From: Planctomycetota bacterium
Lineage (GTDB): Bacteria > Planctomycetota > PUPC01 > DSUN01
Direction: 5' to 3'
Assembly: GCA_035384565.1 (NCBI GenBank)
Contig: DAOOIT010000100.1
Span: forward strand, 1 to 16,557
Length of the DNA stretch: 16,557 bases
Shown here in pieces: positions 5,886 through 14,123 of the stretch. Below the pieces are notes generated by a model. It saw only the letters and a list, made by a program, of their open reading frames with translations. It searched no databases and was not told where the DNA came from. The translations under genes and the position numbers were made by a program. How positions within the stretch are numbered: position 1 is the stretch's first letter; every line of letters starts with the position of its first letter.

Positions 5886-7729
5886 GGCTTGGGGAGCTTC
5901 GCCAGGGCCTCCTTGGCGCGGTCCACGTACTCCAGGATGCCGAAGTTGGCGATGATCTTGTTGTAGATTTCGCGCGCCTTGTCGTACTCCTGCTTGCCCA
6001 CGTGGTACTGGGCCTGCTGGTTGAGCTTGGCGTATTCGAGGCGCGCGAGCTGGCGGATCTCGGTGGTCTTGGTGTCGTAGTTCTGGAGTACCTCGCGGCG
6101 CATGGCATCGCTGGAAGACTTCGAGTACTTTTGCCGGTACTCGTTCCAGGTCTCGATCGCTTTGCCGAACTGGTATTGGGGGAGGTACTTGGCCTTGACC
6201 TCGGTGGCCACGGCGTTGGTGTCAATCTTCATCTGCTCGCGCTGGAGGCGGGTGGGCAGCCCGCGAATCGTGGCCCGCAGCCAGTCGAGCGTCTTGGGCG
6301 AGTCGCTGAACTCGCGTTCGAGGGCCTGGTAGCGCTTGCGCCAGGCCTCCACGTCAATGTCGCCGCCCTGTTCGAGGCGGCGGGCGATGTCGGCCTCCAG
6401 CGCCTTGTCCACCTCTTGAATCCTGGTGCGGGCGGCGGCGTGGCGGGCCTCGATCTGGATGACGTCCTGGAACTTGCGGATCTCGTCGTCCATGGAGCGG
6501 ACGTATTGGGCGGCGGCGGCGCCCTGGGGGTGGTCGGGGTACTGCTCGGCCACGGCGGCGTAGGCGGCCCGGGCCTTCTGGAGGTGGGCGAGCATCTCCT
6601 GCCCGAGGGCCTCGCTGGGGTGGGCGAGGAACTGTTTCTTGCCCTCGGTGAAGGCTTTGATCGAGACGTCGGCGACCTTGGCGGCTTCGGTGAACCTGCG
6701 GGCGGCGGAGCCGCGGGCGCTGGAGCGTGCGAGGAGGGCGCCGATGAGGACGGCTCCCGCGGCGGCCACGGCGCCGATGGCGATGTAGAGGCCGGTGCGG
6801 GTGCGCTGGGCGCGAGCCCGGGTGCGCTCGGAGGCGTCGCGGGCGCGCGACTCGAGTTCCTCCTTGGCCGCCAGGGCGGTGCGGAGCGCGCGGATGCCGG
6901 CCTCGGCGCTGGGGAACGGCTCGCCCTCGATGCCGGCCAGCCGCTCGACCACCTGGGCCACGTCGCGTCGGATGCCGGACGCGACGGTGCGGATGCGGGG
7001 GAGCTGGGCCGGGGCGGTGGAGCCGGGCTCGAGCGCCCACTCGATATCGTGCACCTTGCCGCCCGTGAGCATGGCGTAGAGCAGCACGCCCACGGCGGTG
7101 TTGACGTAGCGATCGTCGAGCACGGGGGCGTTGGGCGGGCTGAACGACGGGGGCAGGAGTTTCACCTCGCCGCGCTTGGTGATGATCACGCGGTTGGCCG
7201 AGAGGCGCCAGCCGGGCACGTTGCGGGCGTTGCCGAAGCGCAGGGCCTCGGCCACCTCGATGGCCACGCGGATGGCGTCGGCCGTCGGCACCTTCTGATG
7301 GGCGCGGAAGAGTTCGCCCAGGCTCTGGCCCTCGACGAACTCCATCGCGCAGAAGTGCACCCCGCCGTCGGTGTTCACGTCGTAGATGCTGGCGATGTTG
7401 GCGTGGTGGAGCTGGGCGGCGTAGCGGGCCGTCTTGTGGAAGCTCTCGGTGGTGAGGGCCTCGACGTCGGGGCTGAGCACCTTGAAGGCGACCAGGCGGC
7501 CCATGGCGGTGTGGTTGGCCTTGTAGGTCGAGCACAGGCGCCCGGTGGCGACCCGCTGGAGGATCTGGTGCCCGGCGATCTCGCGTCCCACCAGGGGGTC
7601 GGCCGCGGCGGCCGGGGGCGGCGTGGCGGAGGCGGCGGGGGGCGGCGTGTTCGCAGCGGGCGCCGCGGGCCGTTGGGGAGCGCCGCGCCGAGGGGAGGGG
7701 CCGCGCCGTGGCGAGGGGTTCAGAGCCAT
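5882..7729 (-). CDS. Membrane-anchored predicted pseudokinase with periplasmic helical repeats
   Basis: A 615-residue protein. Residues 1-45 are Pro/Ala/Arg-rich and disordered-looking. Residues 47-290 follow the bacterial Ser/Thr kinase fold: VGREIAGHQILQRVATG, VAFK (Lys83), HHANIASIYDV, FCAMEFVEGQSLGELF. The catalytic motifs are lost: the glycine loop reads VATGRLCS, the HRDLKPSN region reads GWRLSANR (173-180), so catalytic Asp and Asn become Arg, and DFG is replaced by PPS (193-195). This predicts a non-phosphorylating pseudokinase. One membrane segment lies at 313-334, followed by about 280 residues of charged helices with TPR-like stretches (about 377-411 and 567-600), probably extracytoplasmic. 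The ATG at 7729 lies 29 bases after the guaB stop; AGGAGG is 12 bases upstream, a long spacing. The stop overlaps the ybeY start. Confidence 0.8.
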   Translation of the reverse strand: MALNPSPRRGPSPRRGAPQRPAAPAANTPPPAASATPPPAAAADPLVGREIAGHQILQRVATGRLCSTYKANHTAMGRLVAFKVLSPDVEALTTESFHKTARYAAQLHHANIASIYDVNTDGGVHFCAMEFVEGQSLGELFRAHQKVPTADAIRVAIEVAEALRFGNARNVPGWRLSANRVIITKRGEVKLLPPSFSPPNAPVLDDRYVNTAVGVLLYAMLTGGKVHDIEWALEPGSTAPAQLPRIRTVASGIRRDVAQVVERLAGIEGEPFPSAEAGIRALRTALAAKEELESRARDASERTRARAQRTRTGLYIAIGAVAAAGAVLIGALLARSSARGSAARRFTEAAKVADVSIKAFTEGKKQFLAHPSEALGQEMLAHLQKARAAYAAVAEQYPDHPQGAAAAQYVRSMDDEIRKFQDVIQIEARHAAARTRIQEVDKALEADIARRLEQGGDIDVEAWRKRYQALEREFSDSPKTLDWLRATIRGLPTRLQREQMKIDTNAVATEVKAKYLPQYQFGKAIETWNEYRQKYSKSSSDAMRREVLQNYDTKTTEIRQLARLEYAKLNQQAQYHVGKQEYDKAREIYNKIIANFGILEYVDRAKEALAKLPKP

Positions 7730-7758
7730 GGGACCGATGCGCCTCCTGGGCCGTGTGG

Positions 7759-9258
7759 TCAACGGGTCGGCAGGGTGGGCTCCTTGAACGAGTGGAGCCC
7801 GTGCACGTTGCCCTCGATCTGAGCGGAGGTCGAGCGCGGCTCGAAGCGCAGGTCGCCGCTGGCGAGCGCGGCGTGGAGCGCCGGCAGGTCGCGGCAGCCG
7901 GTCTTCTGCATCGAGTCGCGCACGCCTTGCACCAGGTAGGGGATGAAGGTGGTGAGCGAGCCGCGGTCCACCACGGTGCCGCTGACCCCGTGGGGCACGG
8001 GGATGCGGGTGGTTTGCGAGAAGTAGCGCTTGTCGCCGCCCTCGAGCTGGGCCTCGATGGAGCCCATGCCGCGGTAGCGCTTGACGCGCACGTTGCCCTC
8101 GTAGAAGTACTCGCCGGGGGCCTCCACGGTGCCGGCCAGCAGGTAGCCGAGCATCACGGTGTCGCCGCCGAGGGCCAGCGCCTTGCAGATGTGGCCGCTG
8201 GAGGTGATGCCGCCGTCGGCGATGACGGGGATGCCGCGCTCGTGCGCGGCCCGCGCGCAGGCGTAGACGGCGGAGGCCTGGGCGCGGCCGATGGCCGTGG
8301 TGACCTGGGTGATGCAGATGGAGCCCGGCCCCATGCCGATCCGCAGGGCGTCGGCCCCGGCGTCCATCAGGTGCTGGCATTGGCGCCGCGTCACCACGTT
8401 GCCGGCCACCACGTCGAGCTGCGGGTAGTTCGCCTTGATGTGCTCGATCATCCGGATCTGGTGCACGGAGTCGCCCTGGGAGGAGTCGATCACGATCACG
8501 TCCGCCCGCTGCTTCACCAGCTCGGCCAGGCGCTCGCGGTCGGGGTCGCGGGTCGAGATGGCGGCGCCGACGAGGAGTTGCTTGTCGGCGCCTTTGGTCG
8601 CGAGCGGGTAGTCTTCGTTCTTGCGCAGGTCGGTGCGTGCGACGAGCGACACGAGGCGGCCCTGGGCGTCCACGATCGGCAGCTTGCCCTTCTTGCTCTG
8701 GCGCAGGATGCGGTTGGCCTCGCGGAGCGTGATGCCCTTGGGCGCGGTCACCAGGTCGGTGGTCATCACCTCGCGGAGCGGCTTCGTGCGGTCGCGCTCG
8801 AAGTCAATGTCGCGATTGGTCACGATGCCCACCAGGCGGGTGTTGAGCGTGCCGTCCTCGGTGACCGGGATGCCCGAGTAGCCGTGTTCCTTCTTGATGC
8901 GGTCCACGTCGGCGATGCGGTGGTCGGGCGAGAGCACGACGGGGTCGGTGATGAAGCCGTTCTCGAAGCGCTTGACCCGCCGCACGTGCTCGCACTGCTG
9001 CTCGACGGTGTTGTTGTAGTGGATGATGCCAATGCCGCCGAGGAGCGCGAGGCCGATGGCCATCGAGCTCTCGGTCACGGTGTCCATGGGCGACGACACG
9101 ATGGGGAGCTGGAGGTTGATGCGCCGCGTGAGGCGCGTGGCCAGGCTCACGTCGTCGAGGGCGAAGGAGATGTGTCCGGGGAGGATGTTGATGTCGTCGT
9201 AGGCGAGGCCGCCGTATTTCTCGAAAAGACTTTCCGCGTCGTAGCCATCGGGCTTCAT
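7759..9258 (-). CDS. guaB: Inosine-5'-monophosphate dehydrogenase, eukaryote-like type
   Basis: A 499-residue IMP dehydrogenase, which oxidises IMP to XMP with NAD+, the committed step to guanine nucleotides. The TIM barrel is interrupted by a two-CBS Bateman module at about 105-230. Seen features: SSPMDTVTE at 55-63, DSSQG at 258-262, the catalytic loop GPGSICITQ with Cys315, ADGGI at 347-351, the YRGMGS site at 395-400 and the flap Arg-Tyr at 411-412. Several stretches resemble animal and fungal IMPDH rather than the common bacterial form: SICITQ (not SICTTR), KKGKLPIV, DYPLATKGADKQLL, and a C-terminus with SAQIEGNVHGLHS. The residue matching the mycophenolate-contacting Gln/Glu before GVSG is His423. 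AGGA lies nine bases ahead of the ATG. First gene of the unit with the pseudokinase and ybeY. Confidence 0.95.
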   Translation of the reverse strand: MKPDGYDAESLFEKYGGLAYDDINILPGHISFALDDVSLATRLTRRINLQLPIVSSPMDTVTESSMAIGLALLGGIGIIHYNNTVEQQCEHVRRVKRFENGFITDPVVLSPDHRIADVDRIKKEHGYSGIPVTEDGTLNTRLVGIVTNRDIDFERDRTKPLREVMTTDLVTAPKGITLREANRILRQSKKGKLPIVDAQGRLVSLVARTDLRKNEDYPLATKGADKQLLVGAAISTRDPDRERLAELVKQRADVIVIDSSQGDSVHQIRMIEHIKANYPQLDVVAGNVVTRRQCQHLMDAGADALRIGMGPGSICITQVTTAIGRAQASAVYACARAAHERGIPVIADGGITSSGHICKALALGGDTVMLGYLLAGTVEAPGEYFYEGNVRVKRYRGMGSIEAQLEGGDKRYFSQTTRIPVPHGVSGTVVDRGSLTTFIPYLVQGVRDSMQKTGCRDLPALHAALASGDLRFEPRSTSAQIEGNVHGLHSFKEPTLPTR

Positions 9259-9314
9259 GCGGGTGTTTCCTGCCGGTGTCGGGAACGAGGGAGCCGAGCC
9301 GGCTCTGGCAATCG

Positions 9315-9343
9315 AGAATACAACAAGCCGCTTGAGATGTCAA
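9315..9343 (-). promoter_or_regulatory. guaB promoter
   Basis: On the minus strand, TTGACA (9343 to 9338, perfect -35) and TATTCT (9320 to 9315) are spaced by 17 bases. The -35 box overlaps the stop codon of the upstream transporter gene. Transcription should start near 9308, leaving a leader of about 50 bases that contains the palindrome GAGCCGGCTC (9296-9305). This makes guaB independent of the sugar genes upstream. Confidence 0.75.
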
Positions 9344-10320
9344 ACGGCGGGCGTGTCCCGGGGTGCGTCGGCGGGCGGCTCGGCGGGACGTCGGCGCTCC
9401 AGGTCGGCCCGGGCCGCTACCAGCAATGCGCCGCCGCCCACCACGGCCACGCCGCCAAGCACCTGGAGCCCGGTGAGCGTTTCGCCGAGCAGCACGGCGG
9501 CGCCGGCGTACGTGACGAACGGCGTGGCCAGCAGCAGGCCGCTGGACACGACGGGGCCAAGGCGGTGAATCCCCCGATAGTACAGCACGTGCCCGAGCGC
9601 AATGCCCATCAGGGCCGACCCGACCATGGCCAGCCAGGCGATGCCGCTCGCCTGCGCGAGGGCGGAGGGCCGCCCGAACACGGCGGCCAGGGCGAGGAGG
9701 CCGCCCGTGGTGTACAGGCTGATCACGCCGAAGCTCAGGCGCACGGGGTAGCCTGCCATGCAGAGCCGCACGCTCACCGCGTAGCCGCCCCAACAGACCG
9801 TGGAGAGGAGGAGGATGGCCATGCCCGTGGGCGTGATGCTGCCGGCCTTCGAGAGGCCCCCTGCGAACATCCCGGCCACGCCGGCCAGGCAGAGCGCGGC
9901 GCCGGCGATGAAGCGCCGCCGACGCACGAGCCGCCGCTCCTCGGCGATCAGCAGCACGCCGAACAGCAGGGTGAAGAGGAACGAGAGCCTCAGCGTGAAG
10001 CCGATGGCGGGGGCCGACGCATAGGCGGGGCTGATGCCGTAGGTTTCCTGCGCCACCACGTTGATGGCCGAGGGGATCAGCGCGTCGCGCCAGACGTTGC
10101 GCCCGGGCGCGCCGCCATGCCGCGGCCGCCTTCCCAGCACCACCACGACCGGCAGCCAGAACACGGCGGCGACCAGATAGCGCACGGCGTTCACCGCCCA
10201 CGGGTCCAGCCCCTGGTCGGCGACGAAGTACCGCAGGAAGATCGGGATCGCGCCCCAGAAGACCATGGCCGCCAGCAGGCAGGCCACGGCGGAGACGCGA
10301 CTGCCTTGGGGGTGGTTCAT
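9340..10320 (-). CDS. EamA/DMT-family transporter
   Basis: A 326-residue inner-membrane protein with about ten hydrophobic segments and the two tandem EamA halves typical of the drug/metabolite transporter superfamily: segments start at SAVACLLAAMVFWGAIPIF and the second half at GMAILLLSTVCWGGYAVSV. The substrate cannot be told from sequence; family members export or import amino acids, nucleotide sugars and other metabolites. The ATG at 10320 is chosen because the first membrane helix begins 10 residues later. A GTG at 10398 would overlap the upstream stop as GTGA and add 26 Arg/Pro-rich residues; neither start has a clear ribosome site. It follows the sugar isomerase gene in the same direction, so it may carry a product or substrate of that unit. 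Confidence 0.85.
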   Translation of the reverse strand: MNHPQGSRVSAVACLLAAMVFWGAIPIFLRYFVADQGLDPWAVNAVRYLVAAVFWLPVVVVLGRRPRHGGAPGRNVWRDALIPSAINVVAQETYGISPAYASAPAIGFTLRLSFLFTLLFGVLLIAEERRLVRRRRFIAGAALCLAGVAGMFAGGLSKAGSITPTGMAILLLSTVCWGGYAVSVRLCMAGYPVRLSFGVISLYTTGGLLALAAVFGRPSALAQASGIAWLAMVGSALMGIALGHVLYYRGIHRLGPVVSSGLLLATPFVTYAGAAVLLGETLTGLQVLGGVAVVGGGALLVAARADLERRRPAEPPADAPRDTPAV

Positions 10321-10394
10321 GGGCGAAGAGGGTCCGGGAATCGGCGGCCAGTGGCGGATGGCCGCCTGGCGCGGGCCACCCCGCCACCTGCCCC

Positions 10395-11288
10395 TCACGC
10401 CGTCGGGTTCGGCACGTAGCTGGCCCGGCAGCGCTTGAGGTAGTTGAGGCCGGCCACCTGCCCGGTCATTTCCAGTTCGCCGCGATAGACGGGGTCGTGC
10501 CAGCCCTCAATGTCAATGGAGCCGGCGAAGCCCCCGCGGCGCAGCTCGCTGATGATGTCGGTCCAGTTGCTGTCACCGAAGCCGGGCGTGCGGTGGAAGG
10601 CGAACGTGTGCGGGCCGACCACGCCGTGCTCGCGCACGACGTCCCAGAGCACCGTGGCGTCCTTGCCGTGGAGGTGGAAGATCTTCTTGACCCACTTGCG
10701 GAGCTGGGGCATGGGGTCAATGAGCTTCACCATCTGGTGGCAGGGCTCCCACTCCAGGCCGATGTTGTCGGAGGGGATGGCGTTGAACATCATCTCCCAG
10801 GCGGCGGGGCCGTGGGCGATGTTCCAGTCGCCGCGGTGCCAGGTGCCGCCCATGTCGCAGTTCTCGAAGGCCAGGCGCACCCCCTTGTCCTTCGCCCGCT
10901 TCGCGAGGGGGCCGAAGACCTGGGCGTAACGGGGCATGGACTCGTCAATCCGCTTGTCCACCACGCGGCCGGCGAAGCCGCACACGAGGTCGGTGCCGAA
11001 GAGGTGGGCGGCGTCAATCAGTTTCTTCCAGCCGTCGCGGGTCTCGCGGGCCTTCTCGTCGTCCATCAGCGGGTTGCCGAAGACCCCGAGCGAACTGATC
11101 ACCACGTCGGTGCCCGCGAGGGCATCCTTCACTTCCGCGGCCAGCTTCTTGAGGTTCGTGTCGCCGAGCGTCTGCCAGAAGGTGATCGAGAAGCTCTCGA
11201 AGCCGTGGGGTAGAATCTGGCGAATGTAGTTCGCCGTCCCCGCCCCGCCGCTGACCAGCGTGCCGATGCGGATGGGTTCGTGATACAC
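10395..11288 (-). CDS. Sugar phosphate isomerase/epimerase-like TIM barrel protein
   Basis: A 297-residue protein of the xylose-isomerase-like TIM barrel family (AP endonuclease 2 fold). These use a divalent metal to isomerise, epimerise or dehydrate sugars and inositols. Likely metal and substrate residues are E142 (LAFENCD), E179/E181 and H184 in LEWEPCH, H207 (FHLHGKD) and E261 (IDIEGWH). The start is a GTG at 11288, chosen because AAGGAG lies seven bases upstream and the barrel's first strand (IRIGTLVSG) begins at once. The ribosome site is part of the palindrome GAAAGGCTCCTTTC (11290-11303). It follows the Gfo/Idh/MocA gene by 62 bases with no evident promoter between, so the two probably act on the same sugar. 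The exact substrate is unknown. Confidence 0.88.
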   Translation of the reverse strand: MYHEPIRIGTLVSGGAGTANYIRQILPHGFESFSITFWQTLGDTNLKKLAAEVKDALAGTDVVISSLGVFGNPLMDDEKARETRDGWKKLIDAAHLFGTDLVCGFAGRVVDKRIDESMPRYAQVFGPLAKRAKDKGVRLAFENCDMGGTWHRGDWNIAHGPAAWEMMFNAIPSDNIGLEWEPCHQMVKLIDPMPQLRKWVKKIFHLHGKDATVLWDVVREHGVVGPHTFAFHRTPGFGDSNWTDIISELRRGGFAGSIDIEGWHDPVYRGELEMTGQVAGLNYLKRCRASYVPNPTA

Positions 11289-11289
11289 G

Positions 11290-11303
11290 GAAAGGCTCCT
11301 TTC
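11290..11303. promoter_or_regulatory. Palindrome covering the ribosome site of the isomerase gene
   Basis: GAAAGG and CCTTTC are inverted arms around CT. On the mRNA the Shine-Dalgarno AAGGAG (11301 to 11296) lies inside this small hairpin, which could limit initiation at the GTG start. The stem is short, so the effect may be slight. Confidence 0.35.
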
Positions 11304-11350
11304 TTCCTCGGTGGTTGCCCCACTCGTCGCACACGTCCGACAGGTCAAGC

Positions 11351-12361
11351 TCACATCACGCGGACCGGCACGCGCCGGCCCTGCTTGTTGCTTTCGATGG
11401 CGGCGAAGACCATGGCCAGGCTCTTGATGTTGTCGTGGCACTCGGTCTGGGGCGCGACCCCGGTGCGGAGGAAGGCGAGCATCTCGCGCAGGGCGCCGTG
11501 CATGCCGCCGAACTTGACGACGGGCTTGGCGACCTTGAGGGGCGCCTTCTCGCGGTGGAAGCCCTCCTTGCCCACGACCACCTCGCCGCGCGGCTCCTGG
11601 TCGCCCTCGTAGAGGAGGGTGCCCTTGGTGCCGATGAAGCGCCAGTCGCCGTTCCAGCTCGTGTGGCAGCCCTCGGCGCACCAGCTTCCGCGATAGGTGA
11701 AGATGACGCCGTTCGACATCTCGAAGATGGCGGAGGCGGCCACGTCGCCCTTGTACCACGAGCCCTTGGGGTTGAACTCCTTGCAGTAGACCGCCACGGG
11801 GTCCACGCCGGTCATGAAGCGGCACAGGTCGAAGTGGTGGATGGACATGTCGAGGATGAGGGGGCTGGGCATCTCGTCGCGGAAGCCGCCGAAGTGGGCG
11901 CCGATGTAGAAGTCGCAGTTCACCGTCGTCAGCGTGCCCACGCGCGGCACCGTCTTCTTCACCGCCACGTGCTTCGCATCCCAGCGGCGCGACTGGCTGA
12001 CCATGTAGAGCTTGCCCGTCTCCTCGGCGGCTTTGACCATCTGGCGGGCCTCGGCCATCGAGGAGGCCATGGGCTTCTCGCCGATCACGTGGCAGCCGGC
12101 CCGCAGCGCCGTGCACGTGACCGCGCAGTGCGCCTCGGGCACCGTGAGGTCCACCACGAAATCGGGCTGGTGCTTGGCCAGCGTGGCCTCGAGGTCGGTC
12201 GAGACTTCGGCCTTGAGCTGGTACTTCTCCACCTGGGCCTTCGCCGCCTCGGGGCGGAGGTCCACGACGGCCAGCACCTCCACCTTCTCCTTCGCCAGCG
12301 GCGGGAACCAGGCATTCGAGATGCCGCCCGCGCCGACCACCACGCAACGTTCACGCGACAT
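11351..12361 (-). CDS. Gfo/Idh/MocA-family NAD(P)-dependent oxidoreductase
   Basis: A 336-residue cytoplasmic dehydrogenase. The N-terminal Rossmann fold has VVVGAGGIS (7-14) and the family's EKP motif at 95-97 (HVIGEKPMASS). The C-terminal sheet domain includes DMSIHHFDLC at 171-180, with the His residues in the usual active-site position. Family members oxidise or reduce sugars, inositols and glycosides; the substrate is not predictable here. The ATG at 12361 has AGGAGA seven bases upstream. It heads the unit with the TIM-barrel isomerase and, probably, the EamA transporter, a common pairing in sugar and inositol breakdown. Its promoter lies back to back with that of pgi. Confidence 0.92.
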   Translation of the reverse strand: MSRERCVVVGAGGISNAWFPPLAKEKVEVLAVVDLRPEAAKAQVEKYQLKAEVSTDLEATLAKHQPDFVVDLTVPEAHCAVTCTALRAGCHVIGEKPMASSMAEARQMVKAAEETGKLYMVSQSRRWDAKHVAVKKTVPRVGTLTTVNCDFYIGAHFGGFRDEMPSPLILDMSIHHFDLCRFMTGVDPVAVYCKEFNPKGSWYKGDVAASAIFEMSNGVIFTYRGSWCAEGCHTSWNGDWRFIGTKGTLLYEGDQEPRGEVVVGKEGFHREKAPLKVAKPVVKFGGMHGALREMLAFLRTGVAPQTECHDNIKSLAMVFAAIESNKQGRRVPVRVM

Positions 12362-12385
12362 TCGCCTGTCTCCTCGCAACTGTGG

Positions 12386-12405
12386 GCGGGGCGTCCCGGC
12401 CCCGC
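12386..12405. repeat. GC hairpin in the leader of the oxidoreductase mRNA
   Basis: GCGGGGC (12386-12392) and GCCCCGC (12399-12405) form a 7-bp perfect stem with a 6-base loop. It lies between the promoter and the ribosome site of the minus-strand oxidoreductase gene, so it would be transcribed in the leader. It may affect leader stability or be a dispersed repeat. Confidence 0.5.
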
Positions 12406-12428
12406 GAAGCGACTGATCAGGGATGCGT

Positions 12429-12457
12429 AGTATGCCGGAATCGCACCGCAGAATCAA
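12429..12457 (-). promoter_or_regulatory. Promoter of the oxidoreductase-isomerase unit
   Basis: On the minus strand, TTGATT (12457 to 12452) and CATACT (12434 to 12429) are spaced by 17 bases, each matching consensus at four positions. Transcription should start near 12422, giving a leader of about 60 bases that holds the GC hairpin. Confidence 0.6.
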
Positions 12458-12458
12458 G

Positions 12459-12492
12459 TTGACGCCGCGGCCCCCGCATGCCACTATAGTGG
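12459..12492 (+). promoter_or_regulatory. Possible pgi promoter with a 12-bp palindrome
   Basis: TTGACG (12459-12464) is followed 20 bases later by TATAGT (12485-12490), an overlong spacer for sigma70. The -10 box lies in the perfect palindrome CCACTATAGTGG (12481-12492). A regulator binding there could correct or block promoter use. The leader to the ATG would be about 28 bases. Confidence 0.45.
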
Positions 12493-12524
12493 ACACGCCT
12501 CCAACCGCGAAAGGAACCTGACGG

Positions 12525-14123
12525 ATGGATGAGAAGCTGGCGCGAATGAGACCCGACAAGGCCCCTGCGTGGCGCACGCTGGTGAAGCTGGCCAGGAGGC
12601 CGTTCGATCTGGCGGCCTCCGACGCCCTGTCGCCACGACGAATCAACACGATGAAGTCCGAGGCTGCCGGCCTTCGCCTCCTCTACGCCACCGAGCGCGT
12701 CACGCCCGACGTCCTGCAAGCGCTCCAGGAGTTGGCGAGCCAGACGCAGGCGGTCGGCCAGTTCGCCCGGATGATGCGCGGCGAGGTGATGAACGAGATC
12801 GTCGGCCACCCCTCCGAGCGGCGCCAGGTGCTCCACACGGCCAGCCGCAACGTCTTCGACGACCTGCCCTGTAAGCACGACGCTGCGCAGGCCGAGGCCA
12901 CGGGCAAGGCCAGGGCGCAACTCGCCCGCCTCAAGGACTTCCTGAGCGAGGTCGAGCGGGAGGGGCGGTTCACCGACCTCGTGCAGGTGGGCATCGGCGG
13001 CTCGGACCTCGGCCCGCGCGCGCTCTACATTGCCCTCAAGGCCTTCTGGAAGAAGGGCCGACGAGTCCACTTCGTATCGAACGTGGATCCCGACGACACC
13101 GCGGCGGTGCTCGATGGCCTGGACCTCTCGCGCACGCTGGTGTGCGTCGTATCCAAGAGCGGCACGACCCTCGAGACGCTCACCAACGAGCGACTCGTCG
13201 CCGCCCGCTTCGAGCGGGCCGGCCTCAAGCCCAAGGACCACTTCGTCGCCGTCACCGCCGAAGGCAGCCCGATGGATGACCCGGCGAAGTACCTCCGCAG
13301 CTTCCACATGTACGACTACATCGGCGGACGCTACAGCGCCACTTCGATGGTGGGCGGGGTGGCACTCGGCTTCGGGCTGGGATACGACAGCTTCCTCGAA
13401 ATCCTCCGCGGCGCACGCGAGATGGACCTCAATGCCCTGAACCCCAACGCCCGGAAGAACCTGCCGCTTCTCGCGGCGCTGCTCGGCATCTGGAACCGCA
13501 ACTTCCTCGGCTACGAGACTCTCGCCATCCTGCCCTACAGCCAGGTGCTCAGCCGCTTCGTCGCTCACATCCAGCAGCTTGATATGGAGAGCAACGGCAA
13601 GCGGGTGGACCGCTGCGGCCGACCCGTGCCCTACGCCACAGGCCCCATCGTGTGGGGCGAGCCGGGCACAAACGGCCAGCACGCCTTCTACCAGCTCATC
13701 CACCAGAGCGAGACCATCGTGCCCTGCGAGTTCATCGGCTTCCGCCAGAGCCAACTGGGCGAGGACCTGGAGGTTGAGGGCACGACCTCCCAGCAGAAGC
13801 TCGTCGCCAACCTCCTCGCTCAGTCCGTCGCCCTCGCCACGGGCAAGCGCGACGACAACCCCAACAAGGTCTTCCCCGGCAACCGCCCCAGTTCGCTCCT
13901 CATCGCCGACCGGCTCGCCCCGCGCACCCTCGGCGCGCTCCTGGCCTACTACGAGAACAAGGTGGCGTTCCAGGGCTTCATCTGGAACATCAACTCCTTC
14001 GATCAAGAGGGCGTGCAGTTGGGCAAGCTCCTCGCCAACAAGTTCCTCGCCCACTTCAAGGGCGCCCCCAACGCCCTCGGCCCGGGCGAGCGCGCGCTGC
14101 TGAAGGCGGCCGGCCTGGCCTGA
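12525..14123 (+). CDS. pgi: Glucose-6-phosphate isomerase
   Basis: A 532-residue phosphoglucose isomerase, close to the family's usual size, interconverting glucose-6-phosphate and fructose-6-phosphate in glycolysis and gluconeogenesis. Seen motifs are VGIGGSDLGP at 155-164, SKSGTTLET at 210-218 for phosphate binding, the first PGI signature around YIGGRYSATS (265-274), catalytic Glu355 in DMESNGK, His386 in NGQHAFYQ and Lys501 at the end of the second signature, INSFDQEGVQLGK. All catalytic residues are kept. AAGGAA lies eight bases upstream of the ATG. It is transcribed away from the sugar oxidoreductase unit. A small hairpin overlaps its stop codon. Confidence 0.97.
   Translation: MDEKLARMRPDKAPAWRTLVKLARRPFDLAASDALSPRRINTMKSEAAGLRLLYATERVTPDVLQALQELASQTQAVGQFARMMRGEVMNEIVGHPSERRQVLHTASRNVFDDLPCKHDAAQAEATGKARAQLARLKDFLSEVEREGRFTDLVQVGIGGSDLGPRALYIALKAFWKKGRRVHFVSNVDPDDTAAVLDGLDLSRTLVCVVSKSGTTLETLTNERLVAARFERAGLKPKDHFVAVTAEGSPMDDPAKYLRSFHMYDYIGGRYSATSMVGGVALGFGLGYDSFLEILRGAREMDLNALNPNARKNLPLLAALLGIWNRNFLGYETLAILPYSQVLSRFVAHIQQLDMESNGKRVDRCGRPVPYATGPIVWGEPGTNGQHAFYQLIHQSETIVPCEFIGFRQSQLGEDLEVEGTTSQQKLVANLLAQSVALATGKRDDNPNKVFPGNRPSSLLIADRLAPRTLGALLAYYENKVAFQGFIWNINSFDQEGVQLGKLLANKFLAHFKGAPNALGPGERALLKAAGLA

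Noticed and set aside
3940..6225. 761-codon minus-strand open frame spanning three genes
   Set aside because: It crosses the radical SAM gene, the gluzincin gene (antisense) and ybeY in the wrong frame; the recognisable proteins lie in other frames.
6002..10419. Long plus-strand open frames (6002-7822 and 7708-10419)
   Set aside because: They are antisense to the pseudokinase, guaB and the transporter, with low-complexity translations and no recognisable family.
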